NCBI GenBank assembly: GCA_003155655.1
Contig: PMDS01000031.1
Span: 1 to 42,972, forward strand
Reading direction: 5' to 3'
Length of the DNA stretch: 42,972 nucleotides
DNA from: Melioribacter sp.
Lineage (GTDB): Bacteria > Bacteroidota > Ignavibacteria > Ignavibacteriales > Melioribacteraceae
Part shown: positions 8,669 through 15,888 of the stretch, in pieces
Layout of the letters: the number at the start of each line of letters is the position of its first letter
How positions within the stretch are numbered: position 1 is the first letter of the stretch
Program-made: the position numbers and the translations under genes
The notes under the pieces: generated by a model
Told to the model about the DNA's origin: nothing
The model's database searches: none
The model's input: only the letters and a program-made list of their open reading frames with translations

Positions 8669-8805
8669 ACCAATGGATTTATCCATTGGTAATAGAAATG
8701 ATATATAATAATAACGGTTTTAACCGTTTAATAATTTCCTTAAACCGATGAATCGGTTAAGTAATAATCTCTTACTCTCCAGCACCAACGGATAAATCCG
8801 TTGGT
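8669..8805. repeat. Cluster of four short hairpins, three with a GAT-N2-ATC core
   Basis: Four separate palindromes lie within 137 bp: ACCAATGGAT/ATCCATTGGT at 8669-8690 (10-bp arms), AACGGTT/AACCGTT at 8713-8728, AACCGAT/ATCGGTT at 8743-8758 and ACCAACGGAT/ATCCGTTGGT at 8784-8805 (10-bp arms). The first, third and fourth share the core GAT-N2-ATC while their outer arms differ but stay complementary. A further member, with one bulged base, is at 12746-12764. They lie downstream of the mazF fragment and could act as bidirectional terminators or be REP-type elements. The rest of the gap back to 8513 holds nothing I recognise. Confidence 0.6.
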
Positions 8806-8830
8806 TAATAATATCGAAGCCAGTGGTTAA

Positions 8831-9077
8831 TTAACGTAACCCAAAGACCATAGCAAGAGCTTCATCTATTGCTTGAAGTAGCTGGTCAGAAATTATTCCT
8901 CTTATCTGTACTAATCTAAGATTAATATCTATTGGTCTTGTCTGTAAGCAATCTGTAATTGATTTTTTTGTTAATCCGTTTTCTGCTGCGGGTTCTATTT
9001 CAACATTAGTTTTTATTAACGCTTTCTTTTCACTCCACGCTGTAATTGGCACTACCTGTATAACCGGTACTCTTGCG
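8831..9077 (-). pseudogene. mazF 3' fragment (C-terminal about 80 codons)
   Basis: The fragment matches the C-terminal two thirds of the intact toxin gene at 10550-10912 almost codon for codon (PITAWSEKKALI, NVEIEPAAENGLTKKSI, DCLQTRPID, LRLVQIRG), ending VFGLR and stop. The first third, including the GK-IRP motif needed for toxin structure and activity, is missing: at 9068-9077 the sequence switches to the 5' end of a GWxTD gene in a different reading frame. No ribosome site precedes the residual GTG. It is therefore a dead copy, produced by duplication of mazF and a deletion. Confidence 0.8.
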
Positions 9078-9159
9078 ATTTAATCGCATCTGTCTGAGCG
9101 ATGGTTAAAAAAGATGAAGAAAAAAATAAAACAGCAAAAAACAGTTTTGAACAGTTCAC
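9068..9159 (-). pseudogene. GWxTD gene 5' remnant (signal peptide only)
   Basis: Read from a GTG at 9159, the frame gives VNCSKLFFAVLFFSSSFLTI then AQTDAIKSQEY, clearly homologous to the start of the intact GWxTD gene (MNCSKIFFVLLISSASFLTA then QTDSIKTQEY). After about 31 codons it enters mazF sequence out of frame and stops at 9052. The junction falls in CGCAAGAGTA, a word present with one mismatch at the matching point of the intact GWxTD gene (CGCAGGAGTA) and exactly in intact mazF. It lies just downstream of a secreted-family paralogue, as the intact GWxTD gene does, so a whole paralogue-GWxTD unit was once duplicated here. Confidence 0.8.
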
Positions 9160-9249
9160 CTTTACCCCGCTTATGTTTTTCTTAAATTATTATCCGGCTG
9201 AAAGTAATTATTGATAAATATTACCTCATTCATAATAGAATTAATCCCA

Positions 9250-10302
9250 CTAATTATCTTCATAAAATCTTGGCAGCAAATTAGCAACACCTTTATTTGC
9301 AAAGTCCCCCATTACCTGAATTGACAAAGGATCGAACAGAATTCCGTCCGGATCAATCTCGGCATGTTCATAAGGTAAATAGAAAAATGACTTCGTGCGA
9401 GTGGTTCGGTTAATTAAAATGAAAGGAACTGCCGGAAGAATGAGTGTATAGCTTTGCGTACTAGTATTAAAGATAACATGTTTTTGCCAGAAAAGGGAGT
9501 CAAGATTTTTCAATGGAGGATACCAAACATTGGGCTTAATGTACTTAGATGCCTCGTTGACAATATAATTATCTCCAGTATCTTTATCCCTAATAAGTGT
9601 TTGCAGGAATCTTCTTAAGGAACTTTCATATTCCTCTTTTCTGATTTCATTCCATCGTTTTAACCCAGACTCGTTTCCATGCTGCAGGTTAGTAAATTTA
9701 GACACGTAAAGAATCCTGAGATCATTATTTTTCATATCCTTATAAAATTGATTCAGCACACATTCTATTTTATATCCCAGGGCGCGATTAATGACCACAA
9801 TCGGCGCCGGACACGTTGCGTGAAGGACATCATTTGAATCTTTAGTTAAAACAATTTCGTTTTTATTCTCAATTGTGCATTCATCAGACAAATCTGTTTG
9901 GCCAAGAAAATATTTTTTAAATATTTCCAAATTATCTTTCCATTCGGATGTATGTTCTTCGCTTATTTGAATAGTGTTCATTACAATAGGTTTGGGTTCG
10001 AGCGAAAAATCTTTTTTGATATTTGAATTATCAGAAAAATTAATTCCTTGAACTATTGGATTGTATCCAATCATTGAAATAACCAATTGATATCTGCCGG
10101 AAGGAATCTTTTGTATCTGATAAATTCCGTTTTTGTCTGTTGTGGTTCCGATAGTTGTTCCAGATAAATAAACGCTTGCGCCTGGCAGCGGTTCGGAAGT
10201 AACGGCATCAATTAATTTTCCAGATAAAGTGTTTAGGCTGATCGATTGTGCCGGTACTAATAGTGTCGTTAAAACAAATATAAAAAGAATCTTATAGATC
10301 AT
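9250..10302 (-). CDS. Secreted carboxypeptidase-regulatory-like domain protein, paralogue 3
   Basis: 350 residues, same layout as the genes at 3758 and 4875: signal peptide (ending VPAQS), beta-sandwich (LSGKLIDAVTSEPLPGASVY, GTTIG, VISMIGYNPIVQGINFSDNS), then FKKYFLGQTDLSDEC, NRALGYKIEC and the ending NLLPRFYEDN. It resembles paralogue 1 more than paralogue 2 (both share MNTIQISEE and VQGINFSDN), suggesting it arose from that copy. Its former GWxTD partner downstream is reduced to a signal-peptide fragment. It has no TonB or GWxTD neighbour left and may work with the main operon's products; no frame damage is visible. Role unknown. Confidence 0.8.
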   Translation of the reverse strand: MIYKILFIFVLTTLLVPAQSISLNTLSGKLIDAVTSEPLPGASVYLSGTTIGTTTDKNGIYQIQKIPSGRYQLVISMIGYNPIVQGINFSDNSNIKKDFSLEPKPIVMNTIQISEEHTSEWKDNLEIFKKYFLGQTDLSDECTIENKNEIVLTKDSNDVLHATCPAPIVVINRALGYKIECVLNQFYKDMKNNDLRILYVSKFTNLQHGNESGLKRWNEIRKEEYESSLRRFLQTLIRDKDTGDNYIVNEASKYIKPNVWYPPLKNLDSLFWQKHVIFNTSTQSYTLILPAVPFILINRTTRTKSFFYLPYEHAEIDPDGILFDPLSIQVMGDFANKGVANLLPRFYEDN

Positions 10303-10466
10303 AGAAACTCACAATGATGCTTTTTTTTATTTGATTAAAAATGAAATTGTAATAAAATGAACATCCAACTTTTATCTATTACCCCCGAAAGAGGTTGATA
10401 ATAAAATAACATTACTAAAATAATAAAGAAATACAATTAATAATCCACCTAAAAATAAGGCGAATC

Positions 10467-10533
10467 TTATTTCCCCTGTATTTTTTTAGAAAACCCCAAC
10501 TTACCTGTACCGGGTGCATGATAATAATTTACC
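10467..10533 (-). pseudogene. clpB 3' remnant (C-terminal about 17 codons)
   Basis: The minus strand between the mazF stop and 10467 reads ...YYHAPGTGKLGFSKKIQGK and stop. The intact ClpB at 13063 ends ...[15 protein letters not shown] and stop. The two agree over HAPGxGKLxFSKK, and most nucleotide differences are at third codon positions, so the fragment diverged as a coding sequence before it was cut off. Upstream it ends abruptly about 17 bp after the mazF stop. It is best explained as the end of a second clpB gene replaced by the mazEF segment. Confidence 0.6.
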
Positions 10534-10549
10534 TGGCTACCAGGAGGCT

Positions 10550-10912
10550 TCACCGCCGTGGTAACCCAAAAACCTTAATGAGAGATTCATCTATTGCCTC
10601 AAGCAGCCGGTCAGAAATTTTACCTCTTATCTGTACTAATCTAAGAGTATGATCTATTGGCCTTGTCTGCAAACAATCCGCGATTGATTTTTTTGTTAAT
10701 CCGTTTTCTGCTGCGGGTTCTATTTCAACATTAGTTATTATTAACGCTTTCTTTTCACTCCATGCGGTAATTGGCACTACCTGTATAACCGGTACTCTTG
10801 CGTTATAAATATCATTGGTTACAACAATGCAGGGTCTTATTTTACCGGTTTCAGATCCCAATGCCGGATCAAGATTAATAACTATAACCATTCCCCGTTT
10901 CAATTCCGTCAT
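10550..10912 (-). CDS. mazF: MazF/PemK-family toxin (endoribonuclease)
   Basis: 120 residues from the ATG at 10912, which overlaps the antitoxin's stop as ATGA; a GTG nine bases upstream is also in frame but less likely. The fold signature is clear: KRGMVIVINLDPALGSETGK then IRPCIVVTND, the beta-barrel start with the RP motif, then VVPITAW and a C-terminal helix (LEAIDESLIKVFGL). MazF toxins cut single-stranded mRNA at short sequences when the labile antitoxin is lost. Translational coupling to the upstream antitoxin is expected from the overlap. A truncated duplicate lies at 8831-9077 and a clpB tail directly follows. Confidence 0.9.
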   Translation of the reverse strand: MTELKRGMVIVINLDPALGSETGKIRPCIVVTNDIYNARVPVIQVVPITAWSEKKALIITNVEIEPAAENGLTKKSIADCLQTRPIDHTLRLVQIRGKISDRLLEAIDESLIKVFGLPRR

Positions 10913-11142
10913 TCCGGCCACTCCGTTAAAGCTGAGTTGGTTAAATCCTGAAGTTCAGCATCCTTCGCATAAACTTCGTTATAAAGAACAGCGGATTCTT
11001 TTAATTTTTTGATTTCAAGTTCTTTAATAAAATAGTCGATGGCGTTTCTAACCAACGAACTTTTATCTTTAAAACCGTATGAACTATGGTTATTTAAAAG
11101 ATCTGCATGCTTTTCGTCTACGCTTACTTTAACCTGCTGCAT
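10909..11142 (-). CDS. Ribbon-helix-helix antitoxin paired with MazF
   Basis: 77 residues: an N-terminal strand (MQQVKVSVDEKH) for DNA binding, then helices (KDKSSLVRNAIDYFIKELE) of the ribbon-helix-helix type, and an acidic C-terminal tail (YAKDAELQDLTNSALTEWPE) of the kind that wraps the toxin. The ATG follows AAGGAG at ideal spacing. It precedes mazF with a 4-base overlap, the usual order. RHH antitoxins with MazF toxins (rather than AbrB-type MazE) are well known. It should repress its own operon through the dyads at 11162-11189. Confidence 0.85.
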   Translation of the reverse strand: MQQVKVSVDEKHADLLNNHSSYGFKDKSSLVRNAIDYFIKELEIKKLKESAVLYNEVYAKDAELQDLTNSALTEWPE

Positions 11143-11161
11143 CTTTAGCTCCTTAATGCGT

Positions 11162-11189
11162 CCCTAAATTAGGGCTTAATATTAGACCC
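11162..11189 (-). promoter_or_regulatory. Candidate mazEF operator (overlapping dyads)
   Basis: CCCTAA-A-TTAGGG (11162-11174) is a perfect 6-bp dyad. Its right arm GGG also opens a second, imperfect dyad GGGCTTAATATTAGACCC (11172-11189). Both lie 20-47 bp upstream of the antitoxin ATG, where an autorepressing antitoxin would bind; TATATT on the minus strand just beyond could be the -10. Confidence 0.4.
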
Positions 11190-11359
11190 AATATATAGTC
11201 CCCTTGTTTAAAAATCAATAAAAATGAGAAATTTTTGTTTAGAACAAAGCCCAATTGCAGTTGGCAGGCAAGATTGACAGGAAAGAGCAAAGCAAAATGT
11301 GACCGACCCAAATCATAATGCACAGCCTGCGCTGTCTTTCAGCCCCTGCAATTGATATT

Positions 11360-11424
11360 TCTATTTGTAAATAAGGCTTTACAAATAGTATTACTATTTG
11401 TAAGTTACTATTAACAAATAGTAA
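11360..11424. promoter_or_regulatory. Iterated palindromic operator before the DUF4143 ATPase gene
   Basis: The word ACAAATAGTA or its complement TACTATTTGT, in full or nearly so, appears four times in 65 bp. TTACAAATAGTA-T-TACTATTTGTAA (11379-11403) is a perfect 12-bp dyad, TTACTATT-AACA-AATAGTAA (11405-11424) is an 8-bp dyad, and CTATTTGTAA stands at 11361-11370. The last ends 4 bp before the gene's ATG, covering the region where ribosomes and RNA polymerase would bind. A dedicated repressor, a cruciform or an mRNA hairpin hiding the start are all possible. Confidence 0.55.
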
Positions 11425-11428
11425 AGGT

Positions 11429-12619
11429 ATGAAAATGGCGGAGTATAAAGAACGTCATATTTATTCCGGGTTAAAAGAACATCTCTCAAAAAAACACATA
11501 ACCATAATAACGGGACTTAGACGTACTGGAAAAACCACGATTGTCAAAAAACTTATGGATGATTTTGGATCAAAAAATGCAGCATATTTTGATCTGGAAC
11601 GTATTGACAATAGAGAACTATTTTCTGAAAAAAATTACGACAACATTATAACAGCATTATCTTCAAGGGGATTGAATTTTAAGAAAAAAGTCCTGGTTGC
11701 AATTGATGAAGTACAGCTTTTACCCGGCATAGTAAGTGCTGTTAAATATCTTTATGATAATTACTCGATAAAATTCATTGTAACCGGATCAAGTTCCTAT
11801 TACATTAAAAATTTATTCAGTGAGTCATTAGCGGGCAGGAAAAAAGTATTTGAATTAAATACATTAAATTTTAGAGAATACTTAATCTTTAAAGATCTAG
11901 AATACAAAGCAGCAGAAATAACCGGACGAAAATTTATACCTGCAGAATATGAACGGTTAAAAAAACATTATGAAGATTTTATTAGATATGGCTCATTCCC
12001 GGAGGTAGTTTTGTCAAAGAGCATATCAGATAAAAAAGATATTGTTAATGATATTTTAAATTCTTACTTAAATATTGATATAAAAAACATTTCTGATATA
12101 AGAGATCAAAAAAATCTACACATTCTACTTAAAATGCTGGCATCAAGAGCGGGAACAAGGCTGGATTATTCAAAAATAGCTTCATTAACAGGAATATCCA
12201 GACCCTCGGTGTATAATTACATAGATCTGCTTGAAAACACATTTATTATTACCCGCTTGCCGGTACTTGCTAAGAATCCGGATAGAGAAATTGTTAAAGC
12301 CTCAAAAATATTTATTAATGATAATGGTTTATTAAATCAGCTTGCAGAGGTAAGCAGCGGTGTTCAATTTGAAAATGCTGTTTACAACCAGCTAAAGTTT
12401 TATGGTAAGCTAAAATACTACTCATTAAAAACCGGGAAAGAAATCGATTTTATTTTAAATGATAAAACTGCAATAGAAGTAAAAGAAACCGCAGATGTAA
12501 ATGACCAGCACCAATTGAAACATCTTTGCGAAAAAATTGGTATTAAAAAAAGTATTGTTGCAGGACGCTACCCATCTCCAAAATTTAAGGATTTTGTATG
12601 GGGTGGAGATTTAGGGTAA
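11429..12619 (+). CDS. AAA_14/DUF4143 ATPase
   Basis: 396 residues. The P-loop GLRRTGKTT is at 29-37, Walker B VLVAIDEVQLL near 89-99, and VTGSSS follows as sensor 1, all typical of the AAA_14 domain; the C-terminal half is the DUF4143 region with a winged-helix-like part (GISRPSVYNYIDLLENTFII) and an end, EIDFILNDKTAIEVKE, that resembles a PD-(D/E)xK nuclease core. These ATPases are scattered and numerous in Bacteroidota and archaea, are often mobile, and have no established function. The ATG at 11429 follows AAGG; an ATG two codons later is equally usable. It stands alone on the plus strand behind a palindromic operator array. Confidence 0.85.
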   Translation: MKMAEYKERHIYSGLKEHLSKKHITIITGLRRTGKTTIVKKLMDDFGSKNAAYFDLERIDNRELFSEKNYDNIITALSSRGLNFKKKVLVAIDEVQLLPGIVSAVKYLYDNYSIKFIVTGSSSYYIKNLFSESLAGRKKVFELNTLNFREYLIFKDLEYKAAEITGRKFIPAEYERLKKHYEDFIRYGSFPEVVLSKSISDKKDIVNDILNSYLNIDIKNISDIRDQKNLHILLKMLASRAGTRLDYSKIASLTGISRPSVYNYIDLLENTFIITRLPVLAKNPDREIVKASKIFINDNGLLNQLAEVSSGVQFENAVYNQLKFYGKLKYYSLKTGKEIDFILNDKTAIEVKETADVNDQHQLKHLCEKIGIKKSIVAGRYPSPKFKDFVWGGDLG

Positions 12620-12745
12620 GTAATTGCTGCTGACCGGTTTCATTAATACTATTCTAGAAAAACTGTTTAAGCAGAAATAATAATTTATTCATCATTAGAA
12701 TCTATGATAACTGGTGAAATGGTTTTATTTTTGATGTAATGGCAG

Positions 12746-12764
12746 GTCCCTGATAAATCGGGAC
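12746..12764. repeat. Hairpin with GAT-AA-ATC core
   Basis: GTCCC-(T)-GAT-AA-ATC-GGGAC forms an 8-bp stem with one bulged T. Its core matches the hairpins at 8669-8805 but with different outer arms. It lies 127 bp after the ATPase gene and 10 bp before repeat copy B. The rest of the 12620-13062 gap holds the 12774-12926 repeat and the clpB terminator and no gene. Confidence 0.45.
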
Positions 12765-12773
12765 AAGCTAACT

Positions 12774-12926
12774 CAATGTTGGAAGGATAAGAAATAATGG
12801 CACACAGATTTATTATGATTATTATAATCGGTTAAGATAAATCATAAAAAATCATATGTATCATAATAAATCTGCGTTCTATTTTATTCTTTTTCTTCTG
12901 CATATTCTGCTAACCTGACAGCATTG
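12774..12926 (-). repeat. Palindrome-bearing ~150 bp repeat, copy B, inverted relative to copy A
   Basis: It is the reverse complement of 6299-6448 with a few substitutions and small indels. The 15-bp arms are identical to those of copy A (12805-12819 and 12860-12874) and the arm-to-arm length is the same 70 bp, although the sequence between the arms has drifted. Conservation of arms and spacing points to a defined element rather than a chance duplicate. The two copies bracket the segment holding blaI/blaR1-like genes, all the gene ruins, mazEF and the ATPase. Confidence 0.75.
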
Positions 12927-13018
12927 CAAGCCTGATTAGCAAGAGCGGAAAAGATTGTCAATAGGATTGTTTTTGATTGTAAAGCGATTTAACGAACGAG
13001 AAAACCACCTCACCCCGG

Positions 13019-13043
13019 CCCTCTCCTTAAAAAAAGGAGAGGG
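13019..13043 (-). terminator. Hairpin terminator downstream of clpB
   Basis: CCCTCTCCTT-N5-AAGGAGAGGG forms a 10-bp stem 20 bp past the clpB stop. Read on the minus strand the loop is all T and no T-run follows the stem, so it may be an mRNA-stabilising or weak terminator hairpin. A sequence of this kind (cctcaccccggccctctcc) recurs between genes in many unrelated bacteria. Confidence 0.45.
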
Positions 13044-13062
13044 TGTCCCGTTTGCGGTCAAA

Positions 13063-15681
13063 TTATTTTTTTGAAAACGTTAATTTACCTGCACCCGGCG
13101 CGTGAATAATGATTGTATCACCGGAATCAAATTTATTCATAAGCAGTTCTGCAGAAAGAGGATTAATAATAAATTTTTGTATTGTTCTCTTAAGAGGACG
13201 CGCGCCGTATGTCACATCGTAACCATGCTGCAATATAAAATCCCTGACATCGGCATCTAGTTCCAGGTGAATATTTTTATCTTCAAGCATCTTTCCAACT
13301 TTCTGAAGCTGGATATCAATTATTTTGATAAGTTCTTCTTTTAAAAGAGGTTTAAATAAAACAATTTCGTCAATACGATTTAAAAATTCCGGGCGTATAG
13401 TTCTTCTTAATAGTTCAGTTAAATTAACACGCAGCTCACCAATTACATTCTCAAAATTTGTTTCATCCATTGTCATCAATTTTTCCTGGATGAGGTGAGA
13501 GCCAAGATTTGACGTCATGATGATTATCGTATTTTTAAAATCAACTGTTCTTCCCTGGTTGTCGGTTAGTCTTCCATCATCAAGAACCTGCAGTAAAATG
13601 TTAAAAACATCCTGGTGTGCTTTTTCAATTTCATCAAGCAGCACTACAGAATAAGGTTTTCTGCGGACAGCTTCTGTTAATTGCCCGCCCTCATCATAGC
13701 CAACGTATCCGGGAGGCGCTCCAATTAAGCGCGAGACTGAAAATTTTTCCATGTACTCGCTCATATCAATTCTAATCAGTGCATGCTCATCATTAAACAA
13801 AAATTCTGCAAGCGCTCTTGCAAGTTCGGTTTTGCCAACACCCGTAGTGCCAATAAAAATAAAAGAACCAATCGGACGGTGCGCATCCTGAAGACCTGCA
13901 CGAGATCTTCTTATTGCGTTGGCAACAGCGCTTACAGCATCATCCTGCCCGATAACTCTATTATGTAATTCATCTTCAAGGCGTAAAAGTTTGTGCCGCT
14001 CACTCTCAAGCATTCTGTTGACGGGAATACCCGTCCATTTTGCAACCACTTCGGCAACATCTTCAGCTTCAACTTCTTCTTTCAACATTTTGGTGTTTAT
14101 TTGTATGGCGGCAAGATCAAGGCTTTCCTGTTTTAATTTCTTTTCCAGCTCGTTTATTGTACCATATCTAATTTCAGCAACCTTTGCCAAATTTCCATCC
14201 CGTTCAAATCTATCTGCATTTATTTTGGCATCCTCGATCTCACTTTTCATTGAACGGATTTTCTGGATCTTTTCTTTCTCAAGCTGCCAATGACTTTTAA
14301 GCCTGCTGTGTTCTTCAGATAGTTCACTTAATTCTTTTTTCAATTCTTCCAGGCGCGAAGCGGAATCGGAATCTTTCTCTCGCTTCAAAGCCTCGCGTTC
14401 AATTTCAAGTTGTTTAACTTTCCGTTCAACTGCATCCAGTTCTTCAGGCATAGAGTCAATTTCAATCCTTAGTTTAGATGCGGCTTCATCGATAAGATCA
14501 ATTGCTTTATCAGGCAGAAAACGGTCGGTTATATAACGGTTCGACAATTGAACGGCAGCAATAATTGCACCATCGGTAATACGCACGCCATGGTGAACTT
14601 CATATTTATCTTTCAGGCCGCGCAAAATTGAAATAGAATCTTCCTCGTTTGGTTCTTCAACAAGTACAGGCTGAAATCTTCTTTCCAGCGCAGCATCCTT
14701 CTCGATATATTTTCTAAATTCATCCAGCGTTGTAGCGCCAATTGCATGGAGTTCTCCTCTAGCAAGAGCAGGCTTTAAAATATTTGCTGCGTCCATAGAA
14801 CCATCTGTTCTTCCGGCGCCTACAAGAAGATGAAGCTCATCAATAAATAGAATTATTTCTCCCTCTGAGTCCTGAACTTCTTTAACAACAGCTTTCAATC
14901 TTTCTTCAAATTGACCCCTGAATTGAGTGCCCGCAACAAGGGCTCCCATGTCCAATGCTATTATGCGTTTTGTTTTTAAAGTTTCGGGAATATCACCGGA
15001 AACAATTCTATGTGCAATTCCTTCTGCAATTGCAGTTTTACCAACTCCGGGTTCACCTATTAGAACTGGATTATTTTTTGTCCTGCGTGAAAGGACCTGA
15101 AGTACACGTCTTATTTCCTCATCTCTTCCTATAACAGGGTCAAGTTTATTAGAACGCGCCAGAGCGTTTAAATCACGTCCATATTTTTGAAGAGCTTGAT
15201 AAGTGTCCTCGGGATTTTGTGTTGTCACTCTTTGAGTGCCGCGAATATCTTTTAGTGCAGATAGAATAACATTTTTATTTATACCGTTATCATTTAAAAG
15301 TTTTCCGGCTGCATTTTTCTCCTGGCTCAACGCAAGGAGAATATGTTCATTGGAGACATATTCATCTTTCAAATTTTTTGTTTCGTCAGAGGATTCATCA
15401 AAAAGTTTTGCAGTAGTAACAGAGAGCTGCTGGTTTCCAATTCCACTGCCTGAAACTTTTGGCAATTTTTCGAGCAGTTCACCAATCTTAATTTTCATCT
15501 GATTTAAATTAGCGCCGACTTTTTGAATAATTGAATATGCAACGTTTGTTTGATCCTGAAGAATTGCCGCAAGAATATGTTCAGGTTCAATAATTTGGTT
15601 CGTATAATTCTGGGCTATTTCAATTGCATTCTGAACAGTCTCTTGAGCCTTTACAGTGAACTTGCTTAAATTAAACTGCAT
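13063..15681 (-). CDS. clpB: ClpB protein disaggregase (Hsp100)
   Basis: 872 residues, full length for ClpB. Order: N-terminal Clp repeat domain (1-145), first AAA+ domain with Walker A GEPGVGKT at 209-216, coiled-coil middle domain (about 410-530, rich in E/K/L) that distinguishes ClpB from ClpA/ClpC, second AAA+ domain with Walker A GTTGVGKT at 611-618, and the C-terminal D2-small domain ending LTFSKK. It threads aggregated proteins together with DnaK. The ATG follows GGTGG. It is divergent from mnmE with a 207 bp shared upstream region in which I see no CIRCE dyad. A diverged copy of its last codons survives at 10467-10533. Confidence 0.97.
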   Translation of the reverse strand: MQFNLSKFTVKAQETVQNAIEIAQNYTNQIIEPEHILAAILQDQTNVAYSIIQKVGANLNQMKIKIGELLEKLPKVSGSGIGNQQLSVTTAKLFDESSDETKNLKDEYVSNEHILLALSQEKNAAGKLLNDNGINKNVILSALKDIRGTQRVTTQNPEDTYQALQKYGRDLNALARSNKLDPVIGRDEEIRRVLQVLSRRTKNNPVLIGEPGVGKTAIAEGIAHRIVSGDIPETLKTKRIIALDMGALVAGTQFRGQFEERLKAVVKEVQDSEGEIILFIDELHLLVGAGRTDGSMDAANILKPALARGELHAIGATTLDEFRKYIEKDAALERRFQPVLVEEPNEEDSISILRGLKDKYEVHHGVRITDGAIIAAVQLSNRYITDRFLPDKAIDLIDEAASKLRIEIDSMPEELDAVERKVKQLEIEREALKREKDSDSASRLEELKKELSELSEEHSRLKSHWQLEKEKIQKIRSMKSEIEDAKINADRFERDGNLAKVAEIRYGTINELEKKLKQESLDLAAIQINTKMLKEEVEAEDVAEVVAKWTGIPVNRMLESERHKLLRLEDELHNRVIGQDDAVSAVANAIRRSRAGLQDAHRPIGSFIFIGTTGVGKTELARALAEFLFNDEHALIRIDMSEYMEKFSVSRLIGAPPGYVGYDEGGQLTEAVRRKPYSVVLLDEIEKAHQDVFNILLQVLDDGRLTDNQGRTVDFKNTIIIMTSNLGSHLIQEKLMTMDETNFENVIGELRVNLTELLRRTIRPEFLNRIDEIVLFKPLLKEELIKIIDIQLQKVGKMLEDKNIHLELDADVRDFILQHGYDVTYGARPLKRTIQKFIINPLSAELLMNKFDSGDTIIIHAPGAGKLTFSKK

Positions 15682-15830
15682 TTTTAACCACCATATTAAT
15701 TCAATAACTAAATTTACTGTTCATACACATAAATAACATAAAGAGTTTCAATTGCCTAACGAGAAACAACTAAATAGTATAATATAAATTAAAAATATAA
15801 TAAATATAACTATTTCTAAAGACGCGATTG

Positions 15831-15862
15831 TTTGAGACTGAACATTGATTAGTATAATTTTG
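15831..15862 (+). promoter_or_regulatory. Promoter for mnmE operon, Bacteroidota type
   Basis: TTTG at 15831-15834 and TAATTTTG at 15855-15862 (consensus TAnnTTTG) are 20 bp apart, matching the -33/-7 arrangement of Bacteroidota primary sigma promoters. The site is 26 bp before the mnmE ATG. A TATAAT overlaps it at 15853-15858. Confidence 0.5.
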
Positions 15863-15888
15863 AATCCATTTTAAATTGTTTTTTTAAT

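Noticed and set aside
3758-10302. True carboxypeptidases among the secreted paralogues
   Set aside because: Only the regulatory-like beta-sandwich is present; no zinc-binding or catalytic peptidase motif exists.
13019-13043. A mobile or regulatory element of this organism in the cctcaccccggccctctcc sequence near the clpB end
   Set aside because: Sequences of this kind occur between genes in many unrelated bacteria, so I list it only as a hairpin after clpB.
15682-15888. A CIRCE or sigma32-type heat-shock site before clpB
   Set aside because: No TTAGCACTC-N9-GAGTGCTAA dyad and no CCCCAT-type -10 is visible; I only see AT-rich sequence with a GGTGG ribosome site.
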